Positions 8,812 through 16,025 of a stretch of 60,776 nt of DNA are shown here, one piece after another (positions within the stretch are counted from its first letter, which is position 1; every line of letters starts with the position of its first letter). The position numbers and the translations under genes were made by a program. The notes under the pieces were generated by a model. It saw only the letters and a program-made list of their open reading frames with translations. It was not told the origin of the DNA and did no database searches. Source of the DNA: a bacterium (GTDB lineage Bacteria; Bacillota_A; Clostridia; Lachnospirales; Lachnospiraceae); contig SFQZ01000031.1 of the NCBI GenBank assembly GCA_004562915.1, positions 1-60,776 on the forward strand. Reading direction: 5' to 3'.

Positions 8812-10188
8812 TTATGCCAGTGTCGGAAGCGGGAAAAATTTGCCTGACAGTAACAAATATACCGCAAGGAATGTAAGTACAATATTGAACAATTGACCTA
8901 CCACGTACAGAATCAATGGTTTTCCTCCCTGGAATTGTTCTTTGATCTCACGGAAATTGGTATCCAGTCCGATGCTTGTGAAAGCAAGAACGAATGCCCA
9001 GTTTTTATACTGATCCAGAACACTATTGATTGAACTTACCGTTTCACTTCCCACAGTCGGAACAAAGATAAAGGATGCTGCCAGTGAAGCTACAAAGAAG
9101 CCAATGATGAACTTCGGAAGTCTGTACCAGATTTCAGCCGCTGATACTTTAGTATTTTTTTCTGCGTTTTTTTCTACATGAGTTGAGAAAAATACTGCTA
9201 CCGCAAATGCAATAAAACCGATCAATATATTCTGAATAGACTTCACAAGTACAGCTATTGTCTGCGCTTTTTCTCCGAGTACAGTACCTGCGACAGTTAC
9301 AGCACCGGTCGAATCAACCGTACCACCGATCAAAGCACCTCCCATGACTTCGCCAAGTCCCACAGCACGAATGATAATAGGCTCAAATACCATCATCAAT
9401 ACAGTGAAAATAATAGAGATAGATACTGCCAAAGACAAATCTGTCTTTTTTGCTTTTGAGGAAGCACCTACCGCAATAGCAGCGCTGGTACCGCAGACAG
9501 CTGTTGCTGTGGAAACTGTGACAACCAGTGGTTTATTATCCATCTTAAGAACTCTTGTTCCAAAATACCACATAAAGATAATAACAATTGGTGTGACGAT
9601 CCAGGCAATTCCAAGACCGTACAGTCCAAAGTTAACAATATTACTGAATAATACGGAAAATCCCATGACTACCAGACCGACTTTAATGTAATACTCTGTC
9701 TGAACTGCCGGTTTTAACCATTTAGGAACCCCTACAGTATTGGATACCAGAAGGCCAACGATCAAAGCCCAAAAAGCCCATTCCAGATAACGGTTCAGGG
9801 TAAATTCAGCGCTGATCAACCGTACAACAATTGCCAGTACAAACAATGCGATGTAGGCCGGTATGTATTTCTTTAAGGATTCCCCTTTTAAAACCGCACC
9901 TGCTGAAAAAAGGACTCCGAGAACCACTGCGGTCAACACCAGTTTTCCAAAAAATGCTCCATTCAGCTGTTCCAGAAGGCTTACGCCATTTCCCCAGGTA
10001 TTAAATTTTGCTGCCGAAAAATCATATCCTCCGGTAATCACTCCTACTGCTGCTACAATAATAAGAATAAATCCAATCCAGACAGCCAGCCAGTCTTCCT
10101 TTTTCCACAAATCACTTAATTTTGATTTTTCTGTTGCTACAATATCATTGGCAACTGTATCTTTTGATTTTGTTACTACAACGCTCAT
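8812..10188 (-). CDS. yeiH: YeiH/UPF0324-family putative sulfate or sulfite exporter
   Basis: A 458-residue integral membrane protein with about eleven hydrophobic helices, of the UPF0324 (YeiH) family. Visible family segments are LAVWIGFILIIVAAVGV near the start, the glycine-rich GGALIGGTVDSTGAVTVAG in the middle and FVLAFTSIGLDTNF near the C-terminus. The family is annotated as a putative sulfate exporter and linked to sulfite response in enterobacteria; transport direction and substrate are not established. It is the first gene of the operon that continues through the small membrane protein, SsuABC and the flavoenzyme. A GGAGAG site precedes ATG 10188. Confidence 0.8.
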   Translation of the reverse strand: MSVVVTKSKDTVANDIVATEKSKLSDLWKKEDWLAVWIGFILIIVAAVGVITGGYDFSAAKFNTWGNGVSLLEQLNGAFFGKLVLTAVVLGVLFSAGAVLKGESLKKYIPAYIALFVLAIVVRLISAEFTLNRYLEWAFWALIVGLLVSNTVGVPKWLKPAVQTEYYIKVGLVVMGFSVLFSNIVNFGLYGLGIAWIVTPIVIIFMWYFGTRVLKMDNKPLVVTVSTATAVCGTSAAIAVGASSKAKKTDLSLAVSISIIFTVLMMVFEPIIIRAVGLGEVMGGALIGGTVDSTGAVTVAGTVLGEKAQTIAVLVKSIQNILIGFIAFAVAVFFSTHVEKNAEKNTKVSAAEIWYRLPKFIIGFFVASLAASFIFVPTVGSETVSSINSVLDQYKNWAFVLAFTSIGLDTNFREIKEQFQGGKPLILYVVGQLFNIVLTFLAVYLLLSGKFFPLPTLA

Positions 10189-10247
10189 AATAACTCTCCT
10201 CTCATTTCTACATTTTGTTTTTCTGTGTTCTCAGCTAAGATGCTGTT

Positions 10248-10276
10248 ATTGTATTCCTATTTATCCGATATGAAAA
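10248..10276 (-). promoter_or_regulatory. Predicted sigma-A promoter of the yeiH-ssu operon
   Basis: On the minus strand, a -35-like TTTTCA (10276-10271) and a -10-like TACAAT (10253-10248) are separated by exactly 17 bases, about 60 bases before the yeiH start. A LacI-type palindrome lies 10 bases upstream of the -35 element. Confidence 0.5.
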
Positions 10277-10286
10277 GTGTTTTATT

Positions 10287-10300
10287 TGCAAACGTTATCA
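10287..10300. promoter_or_regulatory. LacI/CcpA-type operator upstream of yeiH
   Basis: TGCAAACGTTATCA shares the AACGTT core and TG...CA ends of LacI/CcpA-family operators. Ten of its 14 bases match the perfect palindrome at 14471-14484 in front of the local lacI-type gene, with the left half identical. Its position just upstream of the predicted promoter suggests regulation of the transporter operon, by the local LacI protein or by CcpA. Confidence 0.55.
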
Positions 10301-10342
10301 GAAGAGTGGTGAAATTTTCGGTACAAAACGCCTGCTGCAAAT

Positions 10343-10365
10343 AAAAAAAGGCGGTTTTACCCGCC
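10343..10365 (-). terminator. Terminator after the JAMM protease gene
   Basis: On the minus strand, GGCGG pairs with CCGCC around a six-base loop and runs into seven T residues (10349-10343). It ends the sulfite reductase-JAMM transcription unit before the yeiH promoter begins. Confidence 0.8.
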
Positions 10366-10381
10366 AATAAACCCTTGTTTT

Positions 10382-10395
10382 TGAAAACGTTGTCA
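10382..10395. promoter_or_regulatory. cre-like LacI/CcpA-type site
   Basis: TGAAAACGTTGTCA fits the catabolite-responsive element consensus TGWAANCGNTNWCA at every defined position. It lies between the JAMM stop codon and the terminator, about 200 bases before yeiH, together with a second such palindrome at 10287. CcpA and the local LacI-type regulator are both possible binders. Confidence 0.5.
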
Positions 10396-10403
10396 TGAGT
10401 TTG

Positions 10404-10814
10404 TTATTCTATCATCAGTTCTTCGTTCTTGGAAATCATATCCTGTATATGGAAGGAATTCAGGACCGGATTTTCACTTTGCATCAGCGAAAGAATCAGA
10501 TAGCTTGCCTGACTGTCATAGGCCAGCCTTTTATCCTCCTCGGACGGTCTCGATGGTGTCTCCGGGTGGGAATGCCAATTTCCCAACGGTTTGAGACCAT
10601 TTGCCCGCATATCTTTTATCGCAGCCAGCTGTTCTTTCGGATCCAGAGAAAAATGTTCCTTTGAATGATCTATATTGGTAAGAAGATATACTTTTTCAAT
10701 TCTTTTCTCTTCTCCGTCTGTCCATCCGGCAATCAGACCACAGGCTTCCTCAGGAAGTTTTGTTTTTGCATATACAACTATTTTTTCATAATCTTCTCTT
10801 TTCAGCCTAATCAT
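10404..10814 (-). CDS. JAMM/MPN+ metalloprotease acting on a sulfur-carrier protein
   Basis: A 136-residue Mov34/MPN/PAD-1 domain protein. The zinc site is complete: an acidic pair Glu22-Glu23 followed by ACG, His81-Ser-His83-Pro, and Ser91 with Asp94 (WHSHP...PSEED). Bacterial homologues such as Mec+ of mycobacteria and HcyD of Wolinella trim the tail of ThiS-like carriers or release the amino acid formed on them. I use ATG 10814, which has AAGGA 8 bases upstream; a TTG two codons earlier is possible. It starts 3 bases before the end of the E1 gene and ends the carrier operon. That context strongly supports a thiocarboxylate-pathway role. Confidence 0.8.
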   Translation of the reverse strand: MIRLKREDYEKIVVYAKTKLPEEACGLIAGWTDGEEKRIEKVYLLTNIDHSKEHFSLDPKEQLAAIKDMRANGLKPLGNWHSHPETPSRPSEEDKRLAYDSQASYLILSLMQSENPVLNSFHIQDMISKNEELMIE

Positions 10815-10816
10815 GC

Positions 10817-11623
10817 TCAAATTCCTTCACACTCTTTCTGTTCATAGTCGATCAATTCCGTGATAGTAGGATGTTCTCCGCAAATCGGACAATCCGGAAC
10901 ATGCTTTGGCAGCTTAATTTTCCGAAATTCCATGGTCAGAGCATCATAAGTAAGCAGATAACCGGTAAGAAGGTCACCCACACCCAAAATATACTTAATT
11001 GCTTCCATAGCCTGGAGACTTCCAATCACTCCACCCATAGCACCAATTACCCCCGCCTGTTTACATGTCGGTACCGCATCCTTTGGCGGAGGATTCTTAA
11101 ATACGCATCGATAACAGGGACCCTGACCGGGAACATAAGTCATAAGCTGCCCTTTGAATCGGATGATTCCTGCATGAGAAAATGGTTTTCCTGCCATAAC
11201 ACATGCATCATTAATCAAAAATTTTGCTGGAAAATTGTCTGTTCCGTCTATGATAAAATCATAGTCTTTGATTAATTCCAGGATATTTTTTGAATCCACA
11301 AAAGTCCGGTAAGTATGAACCGTCACATCCGGATTCATTCGCTCTATGGTCTCCTTCGCGGACTGCACCTTCGCTTTCCCCAGATCTTCCGTTCCATGAA
11401 TGATCTGACGCTGCAGATTGGACAGTTCCACCTCATCTGCATCCGCAATACCGATAGTTCCGATTCCCGCTGCCGCCAGATACATGGCAGCCGGTGCTCC
11501 AAGCCCTCCGGCTCCTATGATCAATACTTTTCCGTTCAAAAGCTTTTTCTGCCCCTTTGCACCTACTTCTTTCAAGATAATATGCCTGGAATAACGTTCC
11601 AGTTGTTCATTAGAAAATGCCAC
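10817..11623 (-). CDS. ThiF/MoeB/HesA-type E1 adenylyltransferase for the ThiS-like carrier
   Basis: A 268-residue E1-like enzyme that adenylates the C-terminus of a ubiquitin-fold carrier so that sulfide can form a thiocarboxylate. Seen are the Rossmann ATP loop GAGGLGAPAA (about 37-46), the Arg finger segment LQRQIIHG, two zinc CxxC pairs (CYRC and CPIC) and the active-site region VPTCKQAGVIG. Translation starts at GTG 11623. Its ribosome site GGGAGG lies inside the last codons of the upstream thiS-like gene, whose TAG shares one base with this GTG. Partner and operon order match HcyF/ThiF-type systems. Confidence 0.85.
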   Translation of the reverse strand: MAFSNEQLERYSRHIILKEVGAKGQKKLLNGKVLIIGAGGLGAPAAMYLAAAGIGTIGIADADEVELSNLQRQIIHGTEDLGKAKVQSAKETIERMNPDVTVHTYRTFVDSKNILELIKDYDFIIDGTDNFPAKFLINDACVMAGKPFSHAGIIRFKGQLMTYVPGQGPCYRCVFKNPPPKDAVPTCKQAGVIGAMGGVIGSLQAMEAIKYILGVGDLLTGYLLTYDALTMEFRKIKLPKHVPDCPICGEHPTITELIDYEQKECEGI

Positions 11624-11829
11624 TATCGTCCACCTCCCATAAAATACAGGAATTCAACCACATCTCCTTCTTTAAGGATATAGGAATCAAATCCTCCCTG
11701 TTCTACAAATATATCATTAATGGAAACCGTTACATACTGTGGTGTTTCTATTTTTTCCTGTTCGATCAGACGGGATACCGTAAGACCGTCTTCCACTTCT
11801 TTTTTCTCACCTGCGACAATAATATTCAT
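11623..11829 (-). CDS. ThiS/MoaD-like sulfur carrier ending in Gly-Gly-Gly-Arg
   Basis: A 68-residue ubiquitin-fold protein of ThiS type (MNIIVAGEKKEVEDGLTVSR opening; YILKEGDVVEFLYFMGGGR end). ThiS and MoaD end in Gly-Gly. Here an arginine follows the glycines, so the tail must be trimmed before adenylation. The JAMM protease encoded two genes downstream is the obvious candidate. The gene lies between thioredoxin and the E1 gene. Its last codons double as the E1 ribosome binding site. A cysteine/homocysteine role rather than thiamine is favoured because no thiG/thiH genes are nearby. Confidence 0.85.
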   Translation of the reverse strand: MNIIVAGEKKEVEDGLTVSRLIEQEKIETPQYVTVSINDIFVEQGGFDSYILKEGDVVEFLYFMGGGR

Positions 11830-11848
11830 AATTCTATCTCCTCTATTT

Positions 11849-12166
11849 TCATATTAATTTACTGATAGTATCTTCAATTTCTTCTTCGTCCTTTACTCCA
11901 CGAATGATCGCTTTTTGATTTCCGTCTTTAAAAAATACCAGTGTCGGTACCGACTGAATCTGATACTGTTCAGCCAGTTCTGTGTCATAGGCGATATTCA
12001 CTTTTCCCACAACCAATTTACTTCCATAGTTTTCTTCCAGCTCTGCCAGTATCGGTGACAGTTTTTTACAGGATACACAGCTGTCCGAATAAAAATCCAC
12101 CAGCACTGTTTTCTCATTTTTCAATACAATTTCCTCAAAATTGTTATTATTTATACGAACAGACAT
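11849..12166 (-). CDS. Thioredoxin-fold protein with CVSC active site
   Basis: A 105-residue thioredoxin. The active-site segment is FYSDSCVSCKKLSP, so the redox pair is Cys-Val-Ser-Cys instead of the usual WCGPC. The cis-proline segment IQSVPTLVFFKDG is normal. ATG 12166 overlaps the stop of the TusA-like gene (TAATG). The atypical active site and position between TusA and the ThiS-like carrier suggest a dedicated reductant in the sulfur relay, for example for a persulfide or for the reductase; this is inference. Confidence 0.8.
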   Translation of the reverse strand: MSVRINNNNFEEIVLKNEKTVLVDFYSDSCVSCKKLSPILAELEENYGSKLVVGKVNIAYDTELAEQYQIQSVPTLVFFKDGNQKAIIRGVKDEEEIEDTISKLI

Positions 12167-12411
12167 TACTCTTCCACCTTTCTCACAATCAAAGTATAAG
12201 TCCCATCTTCATTTGACAGTAACTTCAGAATCTGGTGACCTTCCTCTTTGATACTACGTGGAACATTCTGAACCGGTTCTCCATCGTTCATTCGCACTGC
12301 CAGAATTTGACCGTCATCTAACTCCTCCAATGCCACTTTTGCCTTTACAAAAGTCACAGGACATACAACATCCGTAATATCCACAGTATCATCTATTACG
12401 TAATCAGCCAT
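12166..12411 (-). CDS. TusA-like sulfur-relay protein
   Basis: An 81-residue TusA/SirA/YedF-family protein. Cys17 sits in DVVCPVTFVKAK, the family's CPxxxxK-type motif that carries persulfide sulfur. Of two tandem ATG codons (12414 and 12411) the second has better spacing from AGGAG, so I use it; the start overlaps the end of the sulfite-reductase-like gene. It is the second gene in the carrier operon. A role passing sulfur between the reductase, thioredoxin and carrier is inferred from position. Confidence 0.8.
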   Translation of the reverse strand: MADYVIDDTVDITDVVCPVTFVKAKVALEELDDGQILAVRMNDGEPVQNVPRSIKEEGHQILKLLSNEDGTYTLIVRKVEE

Positions 12412-13273
12412 CATAAGCTCCTTTCAGCACTTCATATAATTTGTCCTGTCCCACACGATCAATGGTCTTTCGGAACCGTTCTCCCGGTTTTGCATTATCT
12501 GCAAAAAACTGGATTGCCGCATCCGTAACCCGAAGAAGCTGTTCTTCAGATGTGATCAGGGGAAGAAGGTTATCACCTTTGCTGATTTCATTTCCGAAAG
12601 TGCCTCCAAAGGACACAATATATGCTTCTTTCGCATCCCATGCGTCGACCGGACAGGATTTCACACAGCGTCCACAATTTGAACATTTTTCATAATCAAC
12701 CTGAACTTTACCGTTTTTGATTGCAACCGCACCCTCGCGACAGACTTTTTCACAGAGCCCGCATCCGATACAACGGTCCTCTTTCCAGCTTACATCCAAT
12801 GCGCCTTTGATTCCCACATCATTTTCTTCCGCTTTCAGACAGTTATTTCTGCAGCCGGTGACACCGAACTTAAATTTATGAGGCAGTTCACGACCAAAAT
12901 AGCGATCGTTCAGTAACTGTGCAATATGGTAAGAGTCAATATTGCCGCTGGGACAAATCTGATTTCCCTGACAGGCGGTAACCGTCCTGACACGAGGTCC
13001 ACAGACTCCCGGTTTGCATCCACCCTCTGCCAGTACTTCTTTTACTTCATCAATATCCTGCAGCTTGACAAAAGGAATTTCCACTCCCTGACGGGAAGTC
13101 AGATGCACATGCCCGTCTCCGTATTTTTCGGCTACTTCCGCTATTTTTTTCAAATTTTCAACAGTCAGCGTACCTCCTGTGACTGCAAGGCGAAGTGAAA
13201 AATTATCTTTTTGTTTCTGGCGCATAAAACCGCCTTTTTTAAGTGTTGCGTAATCAACTTTCTTTTCTGACAT
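12404..13273 (-). CDS. Siroheme/4Fe-4S sulfite (nitrite) reductase-like protein with ferredoxin domain
   Basis: A 289-residue compact reductase. Residues 1-75 form the ferredoxin-like half-domain. The siroheme-4Fe-4S ligand set follows as C-x5-C (TACQGNQICPSG) and C-x3-C (VTGCRNNCLKAE). Two further 4Fe-4S motifs, CIGCGLCEKVC and CSNCGRCVKSCP, lie near 165-210. The arrangement resembles AsrC of anaerobic sulfite reductase. It likely reduces sulfite to sulfide with electrons from its ferredoxin clusters; no AsrA/AsrB genes are in the window. It opens the TusA-thioredoxin-ThiS-ThiF-JAMM operon, supplying sulfide for thiocarboxylate formation. Confidence 0.8.
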   Translation of the reverse strand: MSEKKVDYATLKKGGFMRQKQKDNFSLRLAVTGGTLTVENLKKIAEVAEKYGDGHVHLTSRQGVEIPFVKLQDIDEVKEVLAEGGCKPGVCGPRVRTVTACQGNQICPSGNIDSYHIAQLLNDRYFGRELPHKFKFGVTGCRNNCLKAEENDVGIKGALDVSWKEDRCIGCGLCEKVCREGAVAIKNGKVQVDYEKCSNCGRCVKSCPVDAWDAKEAYIVSFGGTFGNEISKGDNLLPLITSEEQLLRVTDAAIQFFADNAKPGERFRKTIDRVGQDKLYEVLKGAYDG

Positions 13274-13310
13274 ATTTTACCTCCATATATAATTATTGGG
13301 GACTTCCGTC

Positions 13311-14383
13311 CTAAATATAATAATCAATCATATCCTGCACATTTCGGCAGCTTTCTCTTCTGATCAATTTAGCATTCAATTCTATCTTAACCTTATCCGT
13401 ATGCTTTCCTTTGATTCTGTCCAGTAAAAGAAACATGGCTAATCTCCCCATATCTGCTTTCGGCAGTGAAACTGTGCTCAGCATAGGTTTGGTAAATTGA
13501 GCCTGATCGATATGTCGCTGGCCACAATAGAAATATGAAAATATCTGTTCTGTGGTCTGGCGAGATTTTTCAGCACGCCCACGGCAGTAATATCATTTGC
13601 ACAATACAATGCCGTCGGTATAAAATCTGATTCCAGAACTCTATCTGCCACTTCATACCCCTTGGCTTCTGTTTGCTTTGTCTCATACACAAAAGCCGGA
13701 TTAAAATCTATCCCATGCTTTTTCAGAGTTTCCAGATAGCCACGGAATCCAGCTTCATTTTGACATTCTCCTACAAATCCAATCTCACTGTGTCCCATAC
13801 TGATTAAATATTCTACCGCAGTAGAAGCAATTTTCTGACCGTCACAGACCACCTCATCCACCATACAGTCCGATGGATTTCTGTTGATGGATACTACATT
13901 TTTAAAATGTTTTCGGATACTTAAAAGTGCCTGCTCAGCACATTTTCCGATAACGATCACGCCATTGATATCAGCATCCATTTCCGATTTCATCCCGGAA
14001 ATCATTTTCTCAAGATTTTCTCTTTTACACAGTTTTTTATCAGAAAACAATGGCTTATACCATACCCTGGACAGAATACAGAAATTACGGTGTATTTCTG
14101 TCTCTATCACCCTCAGCAGCTCAGAAAAAAACGGATCCGCATCAGATGATTCCGTTCTTGTCATGATCACACCTATGTAATACGTTTGATCAGCCTGATT
14201 TCCAATACCTTTTTTCAGATTCTTCGCTGCTTTATTCGGAACATATTTAAGATCCATGGCAGCTTTCCATATCCTGTCTCTCTTTTCCGCTGATGAACAT
14301 CTATAATCCGGATCATTCAGTACGCGGGAAACCGTAGATAAAGATACTCCTGTCATTTCAGCTATCTTTTTTAATGATGACAC
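13311..14383 (-). pseudogene. LacI/GalR-family regulator, frameshifted near the C-terminus
   Basis: The N-terminal helix-turn-helix LKKIAEMTGVSLSTVSRVLN and a periplasmic-binding-like effector domain are clear. The open frame from GTG 14383 (GAGG site 8 bases upstream) ends early at 13478. From about 13520 the expected sequence continues in another frame, with KPMLSTVSLPKADMGRLA and RRESC, to a TAG at 13311. One lost base in the DDID-coding region (GACGAT reduced to GACAT) explains it. The 1073-base span leaves a remainder of two, as expected. If real, the protein lacks its last quarter. It likely controlled the adjacent sulfur operons through the palindromes at 14471, 10287 and 10382. Confidence 0.75.
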
Positions 14384-14470
14384 TTCCCAGTCCTCTTTTT
14401 CTATTATTCCTATATGATTACTATGTTTTATGTTATACCCGATTCTTACAAATATTTCTACTGCTAATGA

Positions 14471-14484
14471 TGCAAACGTTTGCA
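14471..14484. promoter_or_regulatory. Perfect 14-bp LacI-family operator palindrome
   Basis: TGCAAACGTTTGCA is a perfect palindrome with the central CG of LacI-family operators. It lies about 90 bases before the start of the LacI-type regulator and just after the TcdA-like gene, an autoregulatory position. Related sites stand upstream of yeiH. Confidence 0.65.
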
Positions 14485-14496
14485 ATAACATATTTT

Positions 14497-15195
14497 TTAT
14501 TCAGGGAAGTTTTTGCTTATCAAATCTTTTATTACCTCTCCTGCTATGATCAGTCCTGCTACTGATGGTACGAATGCCACAGAACCAGGAATGTCCCGGC
14601 GCTCTGTGCATTTATGTTTTGCACCCGGAGGACAGATACAATGCGTCCGACAGCTTCTTCTTTTCAGTTCTCTGCGCATGACTTTTGCCAGCGGACAGAC
14701 AGATGTTTCATAGATGTCCGCCACCTCAAATTGTGCAGGATTCAGTTTATTCCCGGCGCCCATACTGCTGATAATCGGTACAGCTGCATTCTTTGCCTCC
14801 AAAACCAGCTGGATTTTTGCTGTCACTGTGTCTACCGCATCCACCACATAAGAATACCGATTAAACTGAAATTCGTCCTTTGTTTCCGGGAGAAAAAAAC
14901 ATTTATGAGTATTTGCAACAGCATTCGGATTTATCTTCAGAATTCGCTCCTTCATCACATCCCCTTTATATTTCCCAACTGTTTTTCTGGTTGCGATAAT
15001 CTGACGATTGATATTGGTGAGACATACCTTATCGTCATCTACAAGATCAATACAACCCAAGCCGCTTCTTGCCAGAGCTTCTGCCACATAACCTCCGACA
15101 CCGCCGACACCAAATATAACCACCCGTGATTTTTCCAGCACCTGCATGGCTTTTTTTCCTAACAATAATTCTGTTCTTGAAAATTGATTTAACAT
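14497..15195 (-). CDS. tcdA: TcdA-type E1-like tRNA threonylcarbamoyladenosine dehydratase, short form
   Basis: A 232-residue ThiF-superfamily enzyme. The ATP loop is FGVGGVGGYVAEALARSG (near 28-45), with NRQI and YVVDAVDT segments following. TcdA converts t6A to its cyclic form at tRNA position 37. Near residue 175 the usual VVYSKEEP-type stretch is missing: the sequence jumps from RRELKRR to SCRTHCICPPGAKHKC, making it about 15-20 residues shorter than relatives I recall. ATG 15195 is chosen over an upstream TTG. It follows larE closely, so an alternative role as an E1 in the local sulfur chemistry cannot be excluded. Confidence 0.7.
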   Translation of the reverse strand: MLNQFSRTELLLGKKAMQVLEKSRVVIFGVGGVGGYVAEALARSGLGCIDLVDDDKVCLTNINRQIIATRKTVGKYKGDVMKERILKINPNAVANTHKCFFLPETKDEFQFNRYSYVVDAVDTVTAKIQLVLEAKNAAVPIISSMGAGNKLNPAQFEVADIYETSVCPLAKVMRRELKRRSCRTHCICPPGAKHKCTERRDIPGSVAFVPSVAGLIIAGEVIKDLISKNFPE

Positions 15196-15200
15196 TTCAC

Positions 15201-16016
15201 TCAATTCCTCTTCGTCAAAGTTTCATTCATACTTCCCGTTCGATACCCCTCCAAATCTAACGTGACATATGCAAACCCAAACTCCTTGAATTTTTGTGTG
15301 ATTTTTTCTCGCATTTCTATTTTCACAATTTCCCCAAGTTCATCCGGCAGTACCTCAATTCTGGCTATCATCCCATGGATCCTAACACGGACCTGATGAA
15401 ATCCCAGATCCAACAGCAGCTGTTCCGCCTTATCTACCATACCGAGTTTTTTTTCATCGATTGTCTCTCCATATACAAATCTTGAGGAAAGACAGGCAAA
15501 GGACTGTTTATTCCATGTGGGAAGACCCATTTTTTTAGAAAATTCCCGGATTTCCGCTTTTGAAAGCTGTGCTTCACGCAGCGGACTTCTGACATTCAGT
15601 TCTTTCACTGCCTTAAGCCCCGGTCGATAATCGCCATTATCATCTATATTGGAACCTTCTGCCACTGCTGCCAGATGATTTTCCTTCGCAATAGCCCATA
15701 TTTTTTCAAACAATTCATGCTTACAGAGATAGCATCGATTTACAGGATTCTGACGGAATCCTTCTATATTCAATTCTTCCGACTGGCAGATTATATGCCG
15801 GATTCCGTTTTCCCGACAAAATAGTTTCGCCTCCTCCAGTTCTCTTTCAGGAAAAGAGCAGGAGCTTGCCGTCACTGCTAACACCTGCTCACCCAAAACA
15901 TCATGCGCCGTTTTTAATAGAAATGTAGAATCCACACCACTGGAAAAAGCAACTGCCACGCTGCCCAGACTCCAAAGGTTCTCCTTCAGTTTTTCATATT
16001 TTTCAGTTATATTCAT
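15201..16016 (-). CDS. larE: LarE-type sulfur transferase with three conserved cysteines
   Basis: A 271-residue PP-loop ATPase. The loop is AFSSGVDS at 23-30. Cysteines 95, 98 and 175 (NRCYLCKH and FACLSSR) match the three-cysteine LarE type that binds a 4Fe-4S cluster, not the single sacrificial-cysteine type. LarE thiolates the nickel-pincer cofactor precursor. No larB, larC or lactate racemase gene is in the window, so the target may differ. It is co-transcribed with tcdA downstream and an HD protein upstream, within a run of sulfur-handling genes. Confidence 0.75.
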   Translation of the reverse strand: MNITEKYEKLKENLWSLGSVAVAFSSGVDSTFLLKTAHDVLGEQVLAVTASSCSFPERELEEAKLFCRENGIRHIICQSEELNIEGFRQNPVNRCYLCKHELFEKIWAIAKENHLAAVAEGSNIDDNGDYRPGLKAVKELNVRSPLREAQLSKAEIREFSKKMGLPTWNKQSFACLSSRFVYGETIDEKKLGMVDKAEQLLLDLGFHQVRVRIHGMIARIEVLPDELGEIVKIEMREKITQKFKEFGFAYVTLDLEGYRTGSMNETLTKRN

Positions 16017-16025
16017 GTCGTTCTC

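Noticed and set aside
3873..14484. Sulfate assimilation by APS/PAPS
   Set aside because: No ATP sulfurylase, APS kinase or APS/PAPS reductase gene is present; the entry point looks like sulfite or a sulfonate.
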